Shown here: positions 53,549 through 62,768 of the stretch, one piece after another
Numbering within the stretch: the stretch's first letter is position 1
Layout of the letters: every line of letters begins with the position of its first letter
Origin: Streptomyces sp. WM6378
GTDB taxonomy: Bacteria; Actinomycetota; Actinomycetes; Streptomycetales; Streptomycetaceae
Reading direction: 5' to 3'
DNA: 64,000 nucleotides
Assembly (NCBI RefSeq): GCF_001279695.1
Contig: NZ_LGDD01000299.1
Location: 1-64,000 of the forward strand
Position numbers and translations under genes: made by a program
The notes under the pieces: model-generated
Told to the model about the DNA's origin: nothing
The model's database searches: none
What the model saw: only the letters and a program-made list of their open reading frames with translations

Positions 53549-54505
53549 TCAGGCGCGGCGGCGGGCCGCCTCGTAGAGCACGATGCCCGCGGCCACACCG
53601 GCGTTGAGGGACTCGGCGCCGCCCGGCATCGAGATCCGCACGCGGTAGTCGCAGGTCTCGCCGACGAGCCGGCCAAGTCCCTTGCCCTCGCTGCCGATCA
53701 CGATGACGACGGGGCCGCCGATCTGCTCCAGGTCCTCGACCGTGTGCTCGCCGTCGGCGGCGAGGCCGACGATCGTGAGGCCTTCCTTCTTGTACGCCTC
53801 AAGGGCGCGCGTCAGGTTGGTGACGCGGGAGACGGGCGTACGGGCCGCGGTGCCCGCCGACGACTTCCAGGCGCCCGCCGTCATGCCGGCCGCGCGCCGC
53901 TCGGGCACGACCACGCCGTGGCCGCCGAAGGCGGAGGTGGAGCGGACGATGGCGCCGAGGTTGCGCGGGTCGGTCACGCCGTCGAGCGCGACGATCAGCG
54001 GGTCCTCGCCGTTGTCGTACGCGAGCGCGGTGAGTTCCTGCGGGTCCGCGTACTCGTACGGCGGGACCTGGAGGACGAGGCCCTGGTGGTTGAGGCCGTT
54101 CGTCATCCGGTCGAGCTCGGCGCGCGGGGCCTCCATCAGGTTGATGTTGCCGCGCTCGCCGGCGAGCTGGAGGGCCTCGCGGACGCGCTCGTCGTTGTCG
54201 ATGTACTGCTGGACGTAGAGCGTGGTCGCCGGGACGCCGTCGCGCAGCGCCTCGAAGACCGGGTTGCGGCCCACGACCATCTCGGACGCGCCCTTGGCGC
54301 CGCCGCGCCGGGGTGCGGGGCGGCGCGTCGCGGCCTGCTTGGCCTTGGCGGTCGCGATGCGGTTCTTCTTGTGCTTCTTGCGGTCCTCGGCCTTGGGCGT
54401 GGGGCCCTTGCCCTCCAGGCCACGGCGCCGCTGGCCACCGCTGCCGACCGTAGCGCCCTTCTTGTTGGACGTGCGGCGGTTCCTGCGCTGGCTGTTCCCG
54501 GCCAT
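53549..54505 (-). CDS. rlmB: 23S rRNA (guanosine-2'-O-)-methyltransferase RlmB
   Basis: 318 residues, SpoU (SPOUT) class. The N-terminal 75 residues are a very basic, disordered extension common in actinobacteria. A substrate-binding domain follows (VVGRNPVFEALRDGVPATTLY), then the methyltransferase with DPRNLGAIVRSTSAFG, VIVIGSEGKGLGRL and the SAM knot ISMPGGAESLNAGVAAGIVLYE. It methylates the ribose of the 23S peptidyl-loop guanosine. It lies 110 bases after cysS with a hairpin between, as in other Streptomyces. Confidence 0.94.
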   Translation of the reverse strand: MAGNSQRRNRRTSNKKGATVGSGGQRRRGLEGKGPTPKAEDRKKHKKNRIATAKAKQAATRRPAPRRGGAKGASEMVVGRNPVFEALRDGVPATTLYVQQYIDNDERVREALQLAGERGNINLMEAPRAELDRMTNGLNHQGLVLQVPPYEYADPQELTALAYDNGEDPLIVALDGVTDPRNLGAIVRSTSAFGGHGVVVPERRAAGMTAGAWKSSAGTAARTPVSRVTNLTRALEAYKKEGLTIVGLAADGEHTVEDLEQIGGPVVIVIGSEGKGLGRLVGETCDYRVRISMPGGAESLNAGVAAGIVLYEAARRRA

Positions 54506-54576
54506 GACCTACCTATTTCCTCAGTGAATCCGCGATCCACATGCGGATGCAGATCGTGTACGTACGTATATGAAGT

Positions 54577-54602
54577 GTGCCGCCCGATCGCCCGGGCGGC
54601 AC
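54577..54602 (-). terminator. Hairpin between cysS and rlmB
   Basis: GTGCCGCCCG-ATCGCC-CGGGCGGCAC, a perfect 10-bp stem 14 bases past the cysS stop. It probably limits read-through into rlmB. Confidence 0.7.
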
Positions 54603-54615
54603 GTCGCGTGTGGGT

Positions 54616-56016
54616 TCAGCGTGGGCCGAGGGTCCAGCGGGGGCCGGTGGGGCTGTCCTCGATGACGAGGCCGGACTGGGTGAGCTGGTCGCGGATCGCG
54701 TCGGCGGCGGCCCAGTCCTTGCGGGAGCGGGCGGCCTCACGCTGTTCCAGGACAAGGCGTACCAGGGTGTCGACGGCGCCGTGGAGGTCCTCGCCCCGGT
54801 CGGACTCGCCGGCCCAGTGCGCATCCAGCGGGTCCAGGCCAAGCACGCCGAGCATCGCGCGGACCTCGGCCAGGCGGGCGGTGGCGGCTTCCTTGTCGTC
54901 GGCGGCCAGCGCACTGTTGCCCTGACGCACCGTGGTGTGGACGACCGCGAGGGCCTGCGGCACGCCCAGGTCGTCGTCCATGGCCTCGGCGAACGCGGGC
55001 GGGACCTGGGCGGCGGGCTCGACCATGCCACCGGCCTTCTCCACCACGCGCTGGATGAAGCCCTCGATCCGCGCGAACGCCGACTCGGCCTCGCGCAGGG
55101 CCTCCTCGCTGTACTCGATCATCGACCGGTAGTGCGGGGTGCCCAGGTAGTAGCGCAGCACGATCGGCCGCCACTGCTTGACCATCTCCGAGACCAGCAC
55201 ACTGTTGCCCAGCGACTTCGACATCTTCTCGCCGGACATCGTCACCCACGCGTTGTGCACCCAGTAGGCGGCGAAGTCGTCACCGTAGGCCCTGGCCTGG
55301 GCGATCTCGTTCTCGTGGTGCGGGAAGACCAGATCGAGGCCGCCGCCGTGGATGTCGAACGCGGAGCCCAGATACTTGTGGGCCATCGCCGAGCACTCCA
55401 GGTGCCAGCCCGGCCGGCCCCGCCCCCACGGCGTCTCCCAGTCGGGCTCGCCCGGCTTGGTCGCCTTCCACATCGCGAAGTCCCGCGGATCCCGCTTGCC
55501 GGTGATGCCCTCCTCGGCGGGCTGGCGCAGATCATCGATGTCCTGGTTGGACAGCTGGAGATAGCCCGGGAAGGAACGCACGTCGAAATAGACGCTGCCG
55601 TCCGCCTCATAAGCATGCCCGCGCTCGATCAGACCGCGCATCATCTCGACCATCTCGGTGATGTGCCCGGTCGCACGCGGCTCGTACGTGGGCGCCAGGC
55701 AGCCCAGCGCGGTGTAGCCGTCGTTGAACGCGCGCTCGTTCTCGTACCCGATCGACCACCACGGACGGCCCTGCTCGCCCGACTTCCTGATGATCTTGTC
55801 GTCGATGTCCGTGACATTGCGGATGAACGTGACGTCATAACCCCGGTACTCGAACCAGCGCCGCATGATGTCGAAGTTCAGCCCCGACCGGATGTGCCCG
55901 ATATGCGGAGCCGCCTGAACCGTGGCACCACACAGGTAGATCGAGACACAACCCCGCGAGAGCGGAACGAAATCACGAATCTGCCGGGCGCTGGTGTCGT
56001 ACAGGCGAATGGTCAC
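54616..56016 (-). CDS. cysS: Cysteinyl-tRNA synthetase
   Basis: 466 residues from GTG 56016 (GTGGGG upstream). Class I synthetase with HIGH in [11 protein letters not shown] and KMSKS in [11 protein letters not shown]. Zinc ligands are Cys in IYLCGATVQ and in WHLECSAMA, with the His of HHENE. It charges tRNA-Cys. It follows ispF by 119 bases on the same strand. The length fits bacterial CysRS. Confidence 0.96.
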   Translation of the reverse strand: MTIRLYDTSARQIRDFVPLSRGCVSIYLCGATVQAAPHIGHIRSGLNFDIMRRWFEYRGYDVTFIRNVTDIDDKIIRKSGEQGRPWWSIGYENERAFNDGYTALGCLAPTYEPRATGHITEMVEMMRGLIERGHAYEADGSVYFDVRSFPGYLQLSNQDIDDLRQPAEEGITGKRDPRDFAMWKATKPGEPDWETPWGRGRPGWHLECSAMAHKYLGSAFDIHGGGLDLVFPHHENEIAQARAYGDDFAAYWVHNAWVTMSGEKMSKSLGNSVLVSEMVKQWRPIVLRYYLGTPHYRSMIEYSEEALREAESAFARIEGFIQRVVEKAGGMVEPAAQVPPAFAEAMDDDLGVPQALAVVHTTVRQGNSALAADDKEAATARLAEVRAMLGVLGLDPLDAHWAGESDRGEDLHGAVDTLVRLVLEQREAARSRKDWAAADAIRDQLTQSGLVIEDSPTGPRWTLGPR

Positions 56017-56135
56017 CCCACAAGGGTAGTGGCCCAATACCAGTGCCCCGCGACCCTTCCGGGCCTCGGGGCACACAATTTGGCGACTGTTGGGTGTCGG
56101 ACCCGCCCGACGATCTTCCGCGGGGTGATCGACTT

Positions 56136-56636
56136 CTACCGCGCCCGGTACACCAGCGCCGTGGCGATCGCCGCGAGCCCCTCGGCCCGGCCGGTCAGAC
56201 CGAGCCCGTCCGTGGTGGTGCCGGACACCGAGACGGGCGCCCCGGCCGCGGCCGACAGCGCCTTCCGAGCCTCGTCGCGCCGCTTGCCGATCTTCGGCCG
56301 TACGCCGATGACCTGCACCGCGATGTTCCCGATCTCGTACCCCTCGGCGCGCACGATGCGGGCGGCCTCGGCGAGCAGGGTCACGCCCGCGGCGCCGGAC
56401 CACTCGGGGCGGTCGGTGCCGAAGTGCGCGCCGAGGTCGCCGACGCCGGCCGCCGAGAACAGCGCGTCACACGCGGCATGGGCGGCGACGTCCCCGTCGG
56501 AGTGCCCGGCGAGGCCGTACTCCTCACCCTCCCAGAGCAGCCCGGCGCACCACAGCTCGCGCCCGCGCTCGAAGGCGTGGACGTCGGTGCCGATCCCGAC
56601 GAGCGGGATCACGGGGCCGGCGGTCTCAGAAGCCAT
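56136..56636 (-). CDS. ispF: 2-C-methyl-D-erythritol 2,4-cyclodiphosphate synthase
   Basis: 166 residues. The zinc ligands are in GIGTDVHAF (Asp and His) and [11 protein letters not shown]; the substrate-binding [10 protein letters not shown] is present, and the end has [19 protein letters not shown]. It acts as a homotrimer in the MEP isoprenoid pathway. The start lies inside the ispD end (11-base overlap), so translation is coupled. Confidence 0.96.
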   Translation of the reverse strand: MASETAGPVIPLVGIGTDVHAFERGRELWCAGLLWEGEEYGLAGHSDGDVAAHAACDALFSAAGVGDLGAHFGTDRPEWSGAAGVTLLAEAARIVRAEGYEIGNIAVQVIGVRPKIGKRRDEARKALSAAAGAPVSVSGTTTDGLGLTGRAEGLAAIATALVYRAR

Positions 56637-57378
56637 CGTTGGCCCTCCGTCGTGCGAGTACGGCCTCGGCGAGCACGAGGTCGAGCGGCCGGGTCACCTT
56701 GAACGCCTCTTCGTGGCCGGGCACCACGACGACGGTCAGGCCGAGCTGCTCGATCATGCTGGCGTCGTCCGTGACGTTCTCGGTGACGCTCTCGTGGGCG
56801 CGTACGAGCGTGGCGTGGTCGAAGCCCTGCGGGGTCTGCACCGCGCGGAGCCGGGCCCGCTCGGGAGTGGCGACGACGGGCTCCGGCGAGCCGTCGGCAC
56901 GCGGCTCGACCTGCTTGACGGTGTCGGCGAGCGGGAGGGCGGGCACGACGGCGGGCGCTCCGTCGCGAACCGCCTCGATGACCGCGTCGACGGTGTCCAC
57001 GGGAACGAGCGGGCGGGCCGCGTCATGGACCAGTACGACGTCGAAGCCGGGCGGCAGCGCGTCCAGGCCGAGCTTCACGGACTCCTGCCGGCTCTCGCCG
57101 CCGGGCACCACGAGGAAGTCGGTGCGGTCCGGCAGGGCGTGCTCGGCGAGGAGGTTCTTCACCTCGATGGCGCCGTCCGGCGGGGCCACCACGACGACGA
57201 GCGAGACGGCGCGGGAGGCGGCCATCGCCCGGACGGCGTGGATGAGCATCGGCGTGCCGTTCAGCGCGCGGAGCGCCTTGGGGGCGCCCGGGCCGAGCCG
57301 CACGCCGCGGCCGGCCGCTGGAATCACCGCGGCAGTGCGGAAAGGGCGCGATTCGTCTGACAAGGTTTGTGTCCTCAA
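56626..57378 (-). CDS. ispD: 2-C-methyl-D-erythritol 4-phosphate cytidylyltransferase
   Basis: 250 residues. Nucleotide motif [19 protein letters not shown] and [11 protein letters not shown] (metal Asp) are clear, with [11 protein letters not shown] and [10 protein letters not shown]. It makes CDP-methylerythritol, the step before IspE and IspF. It is the first gene of the ispD-ispF pair. The 277-base gap to carD contains the promoter. In some Streptomyces carD and ispD are adjacent and may be cotranscribed. Confidence 0.96.
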   Translation of the reverse strand: MRTQTLSDESRPFRTAAVIPAAGRGVRLGPGAPKALRALNGTPMLIHAVRAMAASRAVSLVVVVAPPDGAIEVKNLLAEHALPDRTDFLVVPGGESRQESVKLGLDALPPGFDVVLVHDAARPLVPVDTVDAVIEAVRDGAPAVVPALPLADTVKQVEPRADGSPEPVVATPERARLRAVQTPQGFDHATLVRAHESVTENVTDDASMIEQLGLTVVVVPGHEEAFKVTRPLDLVLAEAVLARRRANDGF

Positions 57379-57655
57379 ACGACATGGGTATGGCCTGGGG
57401 GTACCCCCTGCTCCTGGAGCCTGGGGGAGTGCCGGGCGCGACGCCCTGACCGGCCCTTCCGTGACGACCGGTCAGGCAGGCCGCCCGGGCCCGGCACGGT
57501 ACACACAGAGTGCGAGCGCTGACGGCGAGGGGATACGAACATGCCGCAGCGCCCGGCGACACAGCAATTTTCACTGCTGGTCAGCGGGCACCGCGGCAAT
57601 GCCGGGCATTCCGGGGCGGGATCCCGGAACTAACCGGGCCCCGGAACTGACGGCG

Positions 57656-58138
57656 TCAGGACGCGAGGACCTCGTCGAGAAGAGCCTCGGCCTTGTCTTC
57701 GTTGGTGTTCTCCGCGAGGGCCAGCTCGCTCACCAGGATCTGGCGCGCCTTGGCGAGCATGCGCTTCTCACCTGCGGACAGTCCGCGCTCGCGCTCACGA
57801 CGCCACAGGTCACGCACCACTTCGGCGACCTTGATGACATCGCCGGAGGCGAGCTTCTCGAGATTTGCCTTGTAGCGACGGGACCAGTTCGTGGGCTCCT
57901 CCGCGTACGGCGCGCGCAGCACCTCGAAGACCCGGTCCAGCCCGTCCTGACCAACTACATCGCGAACGCCGACGAACTCCGCATTGTCCGCGGGCACGCG
58001 CACAGTCAGGTCGCCCTGGGCGACCTTGAGCACCAAGTAGGTCTTGTCCACGCCTTTGATCTGGCGAGTTTCGATGGCCTCGATCAGCGCGGCCCCGTGA
58101 TGGGGATAGACCACGGTGTCGCCAACCTTGAACGTCAT
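57656..58138 (-). CDS. carD: CarD-family transcriptional regulator
   Basis: 160 residues. The N-terminal RNA-polymerase-interacting Tudor-like domain ([21 protein letters not shown]) and the C-terminal helical domain with the conserved Trp ([32 protein letters not shown]) fit actinobacterial CarD, which binds the beta subunit and stabilises open complexes at rRNA and other promoters. The length is typical. It has a 600-base upstream gap. Confidence 0.95.
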   Translation of the reverse strand: MTFKVGDTVVYPHHGAALIEAIETRQIKGVDKTYLVLKVAQGDLTVRVPADNAEFVGVRDVVGQDGLDRVFEVLRAPYAEEPTNWSRRYKANLEKLASGDVIKVAEVVRDLWRRERERGLSAGEKRMLAKARQILVSELALAENTNEDKAEALLDEVLAS

Positions 58139-58750
58139 GTGACAGGTACCCCTTCCGTGGCTATCCAGGGTAACACGGATACGGCTTCTTCTGAATGGCG
58201 TTTTCGCAGGTCAGGGCATATCTCGGGGCTTGACAACAGCAACAGGAACGTGCTGCGGAGGGCTTGCGGAACGCGGTATTCGCAGGTCGGAGCAGCTGCG
58301 AAGGGGCTGCGAAACGCGTACGTTACGCACCCCCGATCGGCGCCCACAGAGGCCGAACGTCCCGGTTTGCCGGATTCCGGACGGTGAACTTCATCTACTC
58401 CGTTCGGCGCTCGTTCACCCGTTCGGCCGTGCGGGATTCTTTCCGGAATTGATCAACGAACGACCCGGTCGGACCACTCCCGGGGATTTTCGGTAAGGAA
58501 TGTGTGGCGGCCCGGGAAATTGATCACCCGGCATATGTGAACGGCGTACGAAAGACCAAGATCGGAACGTGATCCACCCGAGTTCGGCGGGCCCGTCGCC
58601 CCAAGGGGCGGGTCGGGTGCGGGGCGCGTCGGGCGGCTCGGTAATCTAGGCCCGCTGACACACCCTTAGCTGGCCCTTAGGTATGCGGCCGGCTGACCCG
58701 TAGCCCGTCCGAAGCAGTCCGTCTCGTACGTCCAAGGAGTTGCCGCCGCC
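58139..58750. other. Long intergenic region carD / lipoprotein
   Basis: 612 bases between divergent genes. It contains a TTGACA hexamer at 58230 on the plus strand and two imperfect 26-27-base repeats (58252-58278 and 58295-58320, both GCTGCG..GGG.TGCG.AACGCG). It has lower GC around 58380-58570. No small gene was seen. It probably holds both promoters. Confidence 0.45.
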
Positions 58751-59404
58751 GTGAGCCGCAGCCTTCGACGCGGCGCCCTCGCCGCTTCTGCCATCGCGTT
58801 CTCGCTCGCCTCCCTCTCCGCCTGTGCCGCGGGCAACGGGGCCCAGACGCTCGGGGTCAAGGCGGACAGCGCCTACGTCACCGTGGGCGACATCAAGGTC
58901 CAGAACGCGACGGTCGTCACCCAGCCGAAGGTCGACGCCGAGGGCCCGGCCGTCGTCGCTGCGACGCTGTTCAACAACGGCACCGACCCGCAGACGCTGG
59001 ACTCGGTCCAGGTCGGCAGCGCCGCCGTCAAGCTCTCCCCGGCCAAGGGCGCCGGCCCGATCACCGTCCCGGCGCACGGCTCCGTCGTGCTCGGCGGCAA
59101 GGGCAACGCCTCCGCGGTCGTCGCCAACGGCCGCGAGGCCGCCAAGAACGGCGACGCGCAGAAGGTCACCTTCCAGTTCAGCAAGACCGGCGCGGTGAGC
59201 CTGGACGCCTTCGTGGTCCCGGCCACCAGCTACTTCCAGGGCGTCGGCCCCAGCGAGCTCCCGAAGCCCAAGGAGACCCCCTCGGGCGAGCCGTCGGCCC
59301 CTGTCTCGGGCGCCCCGTCCGGCTCGGCCACGCCGAACACCCCGGGCGGCAGCGGCAAGCCCGCGGGCTCCGGCTCGCCGTCGCACACGGCGGCGGGTCA
59401 CTGA
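58751..59404 (+). CDS. Secreted lipoprotein (DUF461-like)
   Basis: 217 residues from GTG 58751 (AAGGAG upstream). The signal peptide ends in lipobox SLSAC. The domain from 35 to about 165 is a beta-sandwich reminiscent of copper chaperone PCuAC/DUF461 proteins, but without an obvious Met/His metal motif (YVTVGDIKVQNATVV, VVAATLFNNGTDPQTLDSV). A Pro/Ser/Gly-rich tail follows. It is often found beside phoRP in Streptomyces, from memory. It ends in a very strong terminator shared with phoP. Confidence 0.8.
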   Translation: MSRSLRRGALAASAIAFSLASLSACAAGNGAQTLGVKADSAYVTVGDIKVQNATVVTQPKVDAEGPAVVAATLFNNGTDPQTLDSVQVGSAAVKLSPAKGAGPITVPAHGSVVLGGKGNASAVVANGREAAKNGDAQKVTFQFSKTGAVSLDAFVVPATSYFQGVGPSELPKPKETPSGEPSAPVSGAPSGSATPNTPGGSGKPAGSGSPSHTAAGH

Positions 59405-59414
59405 CGTACCCGTG

Positions 59415-59479
59415 TAGGCGCATAAAAAGGAGGGCGGGCCCGGATCTGATCCGGGCCCGCCCTCCTTTTTATGCGCCTA
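59415..59479. terminator. 65-base perfect palindrome, bidirectional terminator
   Basis: Two perfect 32-base arms around one central base, with A5 and T5 tracts inside the arms (AAAAAGGAGGGCGGGCCCGG and its complement). It lies between the convergent lipoprotein and phoP genes, so both transcripts would end in a hairpin followed by T residues. Confidence 0.97.
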
Positions 59480-59516
59480 TGCGTCCATGCGTCTCTACAC
59501 GGCGCCTCTGTACGGC

Positions 59517-60197
59517 CTACGGCTCGAACTTGTAGCCCAGGCCGCGGACCGTCACCAGGTAGCGCGGCGCGCCCGGGTCCGGCTCGATCTTGGCGCGCAG
59601 GCGCTTGACGTGGACGTCCAGTGTCTTGGTGTCGCCGACGTAGTCCGCGCCCCAGACCCGGTCGATGAGCTGCATGCGGGTCAGGACGCGGCCCGCGTTG
59701 CGAAGGAGCATCTCCAGGAGGTCGAACTCCTTCAGCGGGAGGTCGACCTTGCCACCGGAGACGGTGACCACGTGGCGGTCGACGTCCATGCGGACCGGGC
59801 CCGCCTCCAGGGCGGCCGGGGTGACCTCCTCCGGCTCGCCGCGGCGGCGCAGGACGGCCCGGATGCGGGCCACCAGCTCGCGCGAGGAGAACGGCTTGGT
59901 GACGTAGTCGTCGGCTCCTATTTCCAGGCCCACGACCTTGTCGATCTCGCTGTCCTTGGCGGTCACCATGATGACCGGGACGTTGGAGCGGCCGCGGAGC
60001 TGACGGCAGACCTCGGTGCCCGGCAGGCCGGGCAGCATCAGGTCCAGCAGAACCAGGTCGGCGCCGTTGCGCTCGAACTCGTCCAGGCCGTCGGGCCCGG
60101 TGGCCGCCACCGCGACCTCGAAGCCCTCCTTGCGGAGCATGTAGGACAGGGCGTCGCTGAAGGATTCCTCATCCTCGACGACGAGCACTCGGGTCAC
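59517..60197 (-). CDS. phoP: Response regulator PhoP
   Basis: 226 residues from GTG 60197, overlapping the phoR stop in GTGA. The receiver has VLVVEDEESF and the phospho-Asp in LVLLDLMLPGLPG; the OmpR-type winged helix has LPLKEFDLLEMLLRNAGRVLTR and VWGADYVGDTKTLDVHVKRLR. The sequence matches PhoP of Streptomyces, master regulator of phosphate limitation, which also represses secondary metabolism. It binds PHO boxes such as that before phoU. Confidence 0.95.
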   Translation of the reverse strand: MTRVLVVEDEESFSDALSYMLRKEGFEVAVAATGPDGLDEFERNGADLVLLDLMLPGLPGTEVCRQLRGRSNVPVIMVTAKDSEIDKVVGLEIGADDYVTKPFSSRELVARIRAVLRRRGEPEEVTPAALEAGPVRMDVDRHVVTVSGGKVDLPLKEFDLLEMLLRNAGRVLTRMQLIDRVWGADYVGDTKTLDVHVKRLRAKIEPDPGAPRYLVTVRGLGYKFEP

Positions 60198-61474
60198 GGA
60201 AGGACCTCCGGGGCAGGAACTATGGCTTGTGATTCAGGCACAGCGGAACTGAAGGTCTCGTACGGGACGTCCTCGTCCTCGTCGACCGTGACAGGCCCGC
60301 GCCCGGCGGAGGCGCGGTCCCGAACGGCGCCGGCTTCCGGCAGCCGCAGGGTGAAGGTGGAGCCCTGTCCCTCGGAGCTCCACACCGTGACCTCCCCGCC
60401 GTGCGAGGCGGCCACGTGCTTGACGATGGCCAGGCCAAGGCCCGTGCCGCCAGTGGCACGGGAGCGGGCCGGGTCCACCCGGTAGAAGCGCTCGAAGACG
60501 CGCTCGCGGTCCTTCTCGGAGATGCCGATGCCCTGGTCGGTCACGGCGATCTCGATCAGGTCCCCGCCGGGCGCGGCGATGCGGCGCCCGGCGATGCCGA
60601 CCCGGGTCCTGGCCGGCGAGTAGTTCACGGCGTTCTCGACCAGGTTGCCCAGGGCCGCGGCGAGCTGGCCGCGGTTGCCCCAGACGTACAGGTCGGCGGT
60701 GCCGCCCGCGGCCATGGTGATCTGCTTGGTGGACGCGGGGTGCCGGGAGCGGTCTATGGCCTCGGCGACGAGTTCGTCGACGCGGACCGGCTCGGCGTCC
60801 TCCAGCGGGTCGTCGTTCTGGACGCGGGAGAGGTCGATGAGTTCCTGGACCAGGTTGGTGAGCCGGGTCGCCTCGATCTGCATCCGGCCGGCGAAGCGGG
60901 TGACCGCCTCGGGGTCGTCCGAGGCGTCCATGACGGCCTCGGAGAGCAGGGAGAGCGCCCCGGTGGGGGTCTTGAGCTCATGGCTGACGTTGGCCACGAA
61001 GTCCCGCCGTACGGCCTCGATGCGGCGGGCCTCGGTGAGGTCCTCCACCAGGAGCAGGACGAGCCGGGAGCCGAGCGGGGCGACCCGGGCCGAGACCGCG
61101 AGGGCCTCGCCCCGGCCCGTGCCGCGCCGGGGCAGGTCGAGCTCGACCTGCCGTATCTCGCCGTCGCGGCGGGTGTCGCGGGCCATGTGCAGCATGGGCT
61201 CGACGGCCAGCTTGCCGCCCCTGACCAGGCCGAGCGCGTACGCCGCGGAGCTGGCCTTGACCACCGAGTCGCTCTCGTCGAGGACGACCGCGGAGGAGCG
61301 CAGTACGGAAAGGACCGTGTCCACGCCCGGGGGCAGTACGGCGTCGGTGTGCAGGGATGTCCGGGTGGGCCGCGCCTGGTCGCGCTCGCTCCAGCGGAAC
61401 GCCAGCATGGCGATCACGCCGGTGCACACCCCGGCGATCGCTGCCAATGCGGCGACCGCCGCGTTCACGTCCAT
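60194..61474 (-). CDS. phoR: Phosphate sensor histidine kinase PhoR
   Basis: 426 residues. One N-terminal membrane helix (VAALAAIAGVCTGVIAMLAF), a PAS-like region (about 55-145), a HisKA box with His in VSHELKTPTGALS, and HATPase motifs (NLVENAVNYS, TGGTGLGLAIVKHVAASHGG). It phosphorylates PhoP. It is first in the phoR-phoP operon. The 199-base gap to divergent phoU contains a PHO box. Confidence 0.95.
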   Translation of the reverse strand: MDVNAAVAALAAIAGVCTGVIAMLAFRWSERDQARPTRTSLHTDAVLPPGVDTVLSVLRSSAVVLDESDSVVKASSAAYALGLVRGGKLAVEPMLHMARDTRRDGEIRQVELDLPRRGTGRGEALAVSARVAPLGSRLVLLLVEDLTEARRIEAVRRDFVANVSHELKTPTGALSLLSEAVMDASDDPEAVTRFAGRMQIEATRLTNLVQELIDLSRVQNDDPLEDAEPVRVDELVAEAIDRSRHPASTKQITMAAGGTADLYVWGNRGQLAAALGNLVENAVNYSPARTRVGIAGRRIAAPGGDLIEIAVTDQGIGISEKDRERVFERFYRVDPARSRATGGTGLGLAIVKHVAASHGGEVTVWSSEGQGSTFTLRLPEAGAVRDRASAGRGPVTVDEDEDVPYETFSSAVPESQAIVPAPEVLP

Positions 61475-61547
61475 GCACCCAGGTTATGCGGCCCCACCGA
61501 CACTGACCCAGCCAAATGGGTGGCCGCTCGAACGTTCGTCGCCCAGA

Positions 61548-61580
61548 GTTCACCGAGGTGATAGGGACGGTTCACTTCCT
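61548..61580. promoter_or_regulatory. PHO box between phoR and phoU
   Basis: Three contiguous 11-base units: GTTCACCGAGG, TGATAGGGACG and GTTCACTTCCT. The first and third fit the PhoP direct-repeat consensus GTTCACC; the middle one is weak. It lies 93 bases before phoU and 74 before phoR, so PhoP can autoregulate both, as known in S. coelicolor. Confidence 0.85.
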
Positions 61581-61673
61581 ATGGCCGAATCGGACGCGTA
61601 ACGGACGGAACGTGGGAGCGTGGGGTTCACAGGCACCCCCGGCCCCCCGGAGACGTTGTAGAGAGGGACACCC

Positions 61674-62351
61674 ATGCGGGACGCGTACCACGAGGAACTT
61701 GACTCGATCGGCGAGGGCCTGGTCGAAATGGCCCGCCTTGTCGGGTCGGCGATCGGGCGCGCCACCACGGCCATGCTCGACGCCGATCTGAAGCTCGCCG
61801 AGAGCGTGATCGCGGCCGACCAGAAGGTCGACGATCTCCAGCACGACCTGGAGGCCCGGGCGATAGCCCTGCTGGCCCGCCAGCAGCCGGTCGCCACCGA
61901 TCTGCGGATCGTCGTGACCTCCCTGCGCATGAGCGCCGACCTGGAGCGCTCGGGCGACCTCGCCCAGCACGTGGCCAAGCTGACCCGCCTTCGCTATCCG
62001 GAGCGCGCCGTTCCGCACGACCTGCACGCCACCATCCTGGAGATGGGCCAGCTCGCCCAGCGCCTGATGGCGAAGGCCGCCGAGGTCATCATCACCAAGG
62101 ACGTCGACCTGGCCCTCCAGCTGGAGCAGGACGACGACGAGATGGACCTGCTGCACCGCACGCTGTTCCAGCACCTGATGGACGACCGCTGGAAGCACGG
62201 CATCGAGACCGCGGTGGACGTGACCCTGCTCGGCCGCTACTACGAGCGCTTCGCGGACCACGCGGTGTCGGTCGCCAAGCGCGTCGTCTACCTGGTCACC
62301 GGCGAACACGCCGACGAACTCCAGGCGGCCACGACGGTCGAGGGGACCTGA
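61674..62351 (+). CDS. phoU: Phosphate signalling protein PhoU
   Basis: 225 residues. Two PhoU three-helix bundles with the metal-binding patterns LIAADQKVDDLQHDLEARA-like and QDDDEMDLLHRTLFQ. RIVVTSLRMSADLERSGDLA and RYYERFADHAVSVAKR are diagnostic. PhoU dampens PhoR signalling and controls phosphate uptake. Divergent from phoR. The sequence between it and the small Cys-rich gene is 120 bases. Confidence 0.95.
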   Translation: MRDAYHEELDSIGEGLVEMARLVGSAIGRATTAMLDADLKLAESVIAADQKVDDLQHDLEARAIALLARQQPVATDLRIVVTSLRMSADLERSGDLAQHVAKLTRLRYPERAVPHDLHATILEMGQLAQRLMAKAAEVIITKDVDLALQLEQDDDEMDLLHRTLFQHLMDDRWKHGIETAVDVTLLGRYYERFADHAVSVAKRVVYLVTGEHADELQAATTVEGT

Positions 62352-62471
62352 CACCCGGCAGGCGCCGGTGTGGCCCCAACAGGCTTGCGCGCGTGCGCCG
62401 TTGACGCGCCCGCCGAAGTGGGCATGCAATGAGCGAAGGCTCCTTGCGTCTGCCTACCCCGGGAGGGACCC

Positions 62472-62621
62472 ATGGCCGATTCGCCCACGTCCGAACCACG
62501 CCAGGAAGCACCTGTCACCCCTGTCGAAGTGGTCCGGCTCCCACTGATCGGCGCTTGCGGCTGCGGCTCGGGCTGCGGCTGCGGCTGCCAGTCGGGCGCG
62601 CCCTGCCAATGCGGCGGCTGA
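62472..62621 (+). CDS. 49-residue Cys-rich protein (metallothionein-like)
   Basis: ATG 62472 with GGGAGGGACC directly upstream. The 49 residues have a hydrophilic Glu/Pro-rich N-terminus (MADSPTSEPRQEAP), a short segment VEVVRLPLIG, and a C-terminal cluster with seven Cys in 19 residues (ACGCGSGCGCGCQSG then PCQCGG). The spacing of CxC pairs fits metal binding as in metallothioneins. From memory this small gene is conserved after phoU in Streptomyces. Because it is under 60 codons it is easily missed by gene callers. The terminator at 62663-62697 follows closely. Confidence 0.8.
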   Translation: MADSPTSEPRQEAPVTPVEVVRLPLIGACGCGSGCGCGCQSGAPCQCGG

Positions 62622-62662
62622 TCCCGCCGACGGTGTTGTTCCCAGCATGAGTCCCAGCACGA

Positions 62663-62697
62663 GGAGGGGCCCCGCCCGGCTCGGGCGGGGCCCCTCC
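62663..62697. terminator. Bidirectional terminator
   Basis: GGAGGGGCCCCGCCC-GGCTC-GGGCGGGGCCCCTCC, a perfect 15-bp stem between the small Cys-rich gene and the convergent secreted-protein gene. Confidence 0.92.
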
Positions 62698-62768
62698 TTC
62701 ATCGCCGCGGCCGGCTCATCGCTGGGGCCGGCTCACTGCACGGTGACGACTCACTTCGCGGTGACGAC

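Noticed and set aside
56017..56403. N-terminal extension of cysS into ispF
   Set aside because: CysRS family starts match the GTG at 56016; the extension is Arg-rich shadow of ispF.
57400..57435. Further copy of the mosaic repeat inside the ispD upstream gap
   Set aside because: Only a short GGGTACCCCCTGCTCC..GGAGCCTGGGGGAG-like palindrome is present; the diagnostic GGGGCGGAGCCCC core and flanking blocks are missing.
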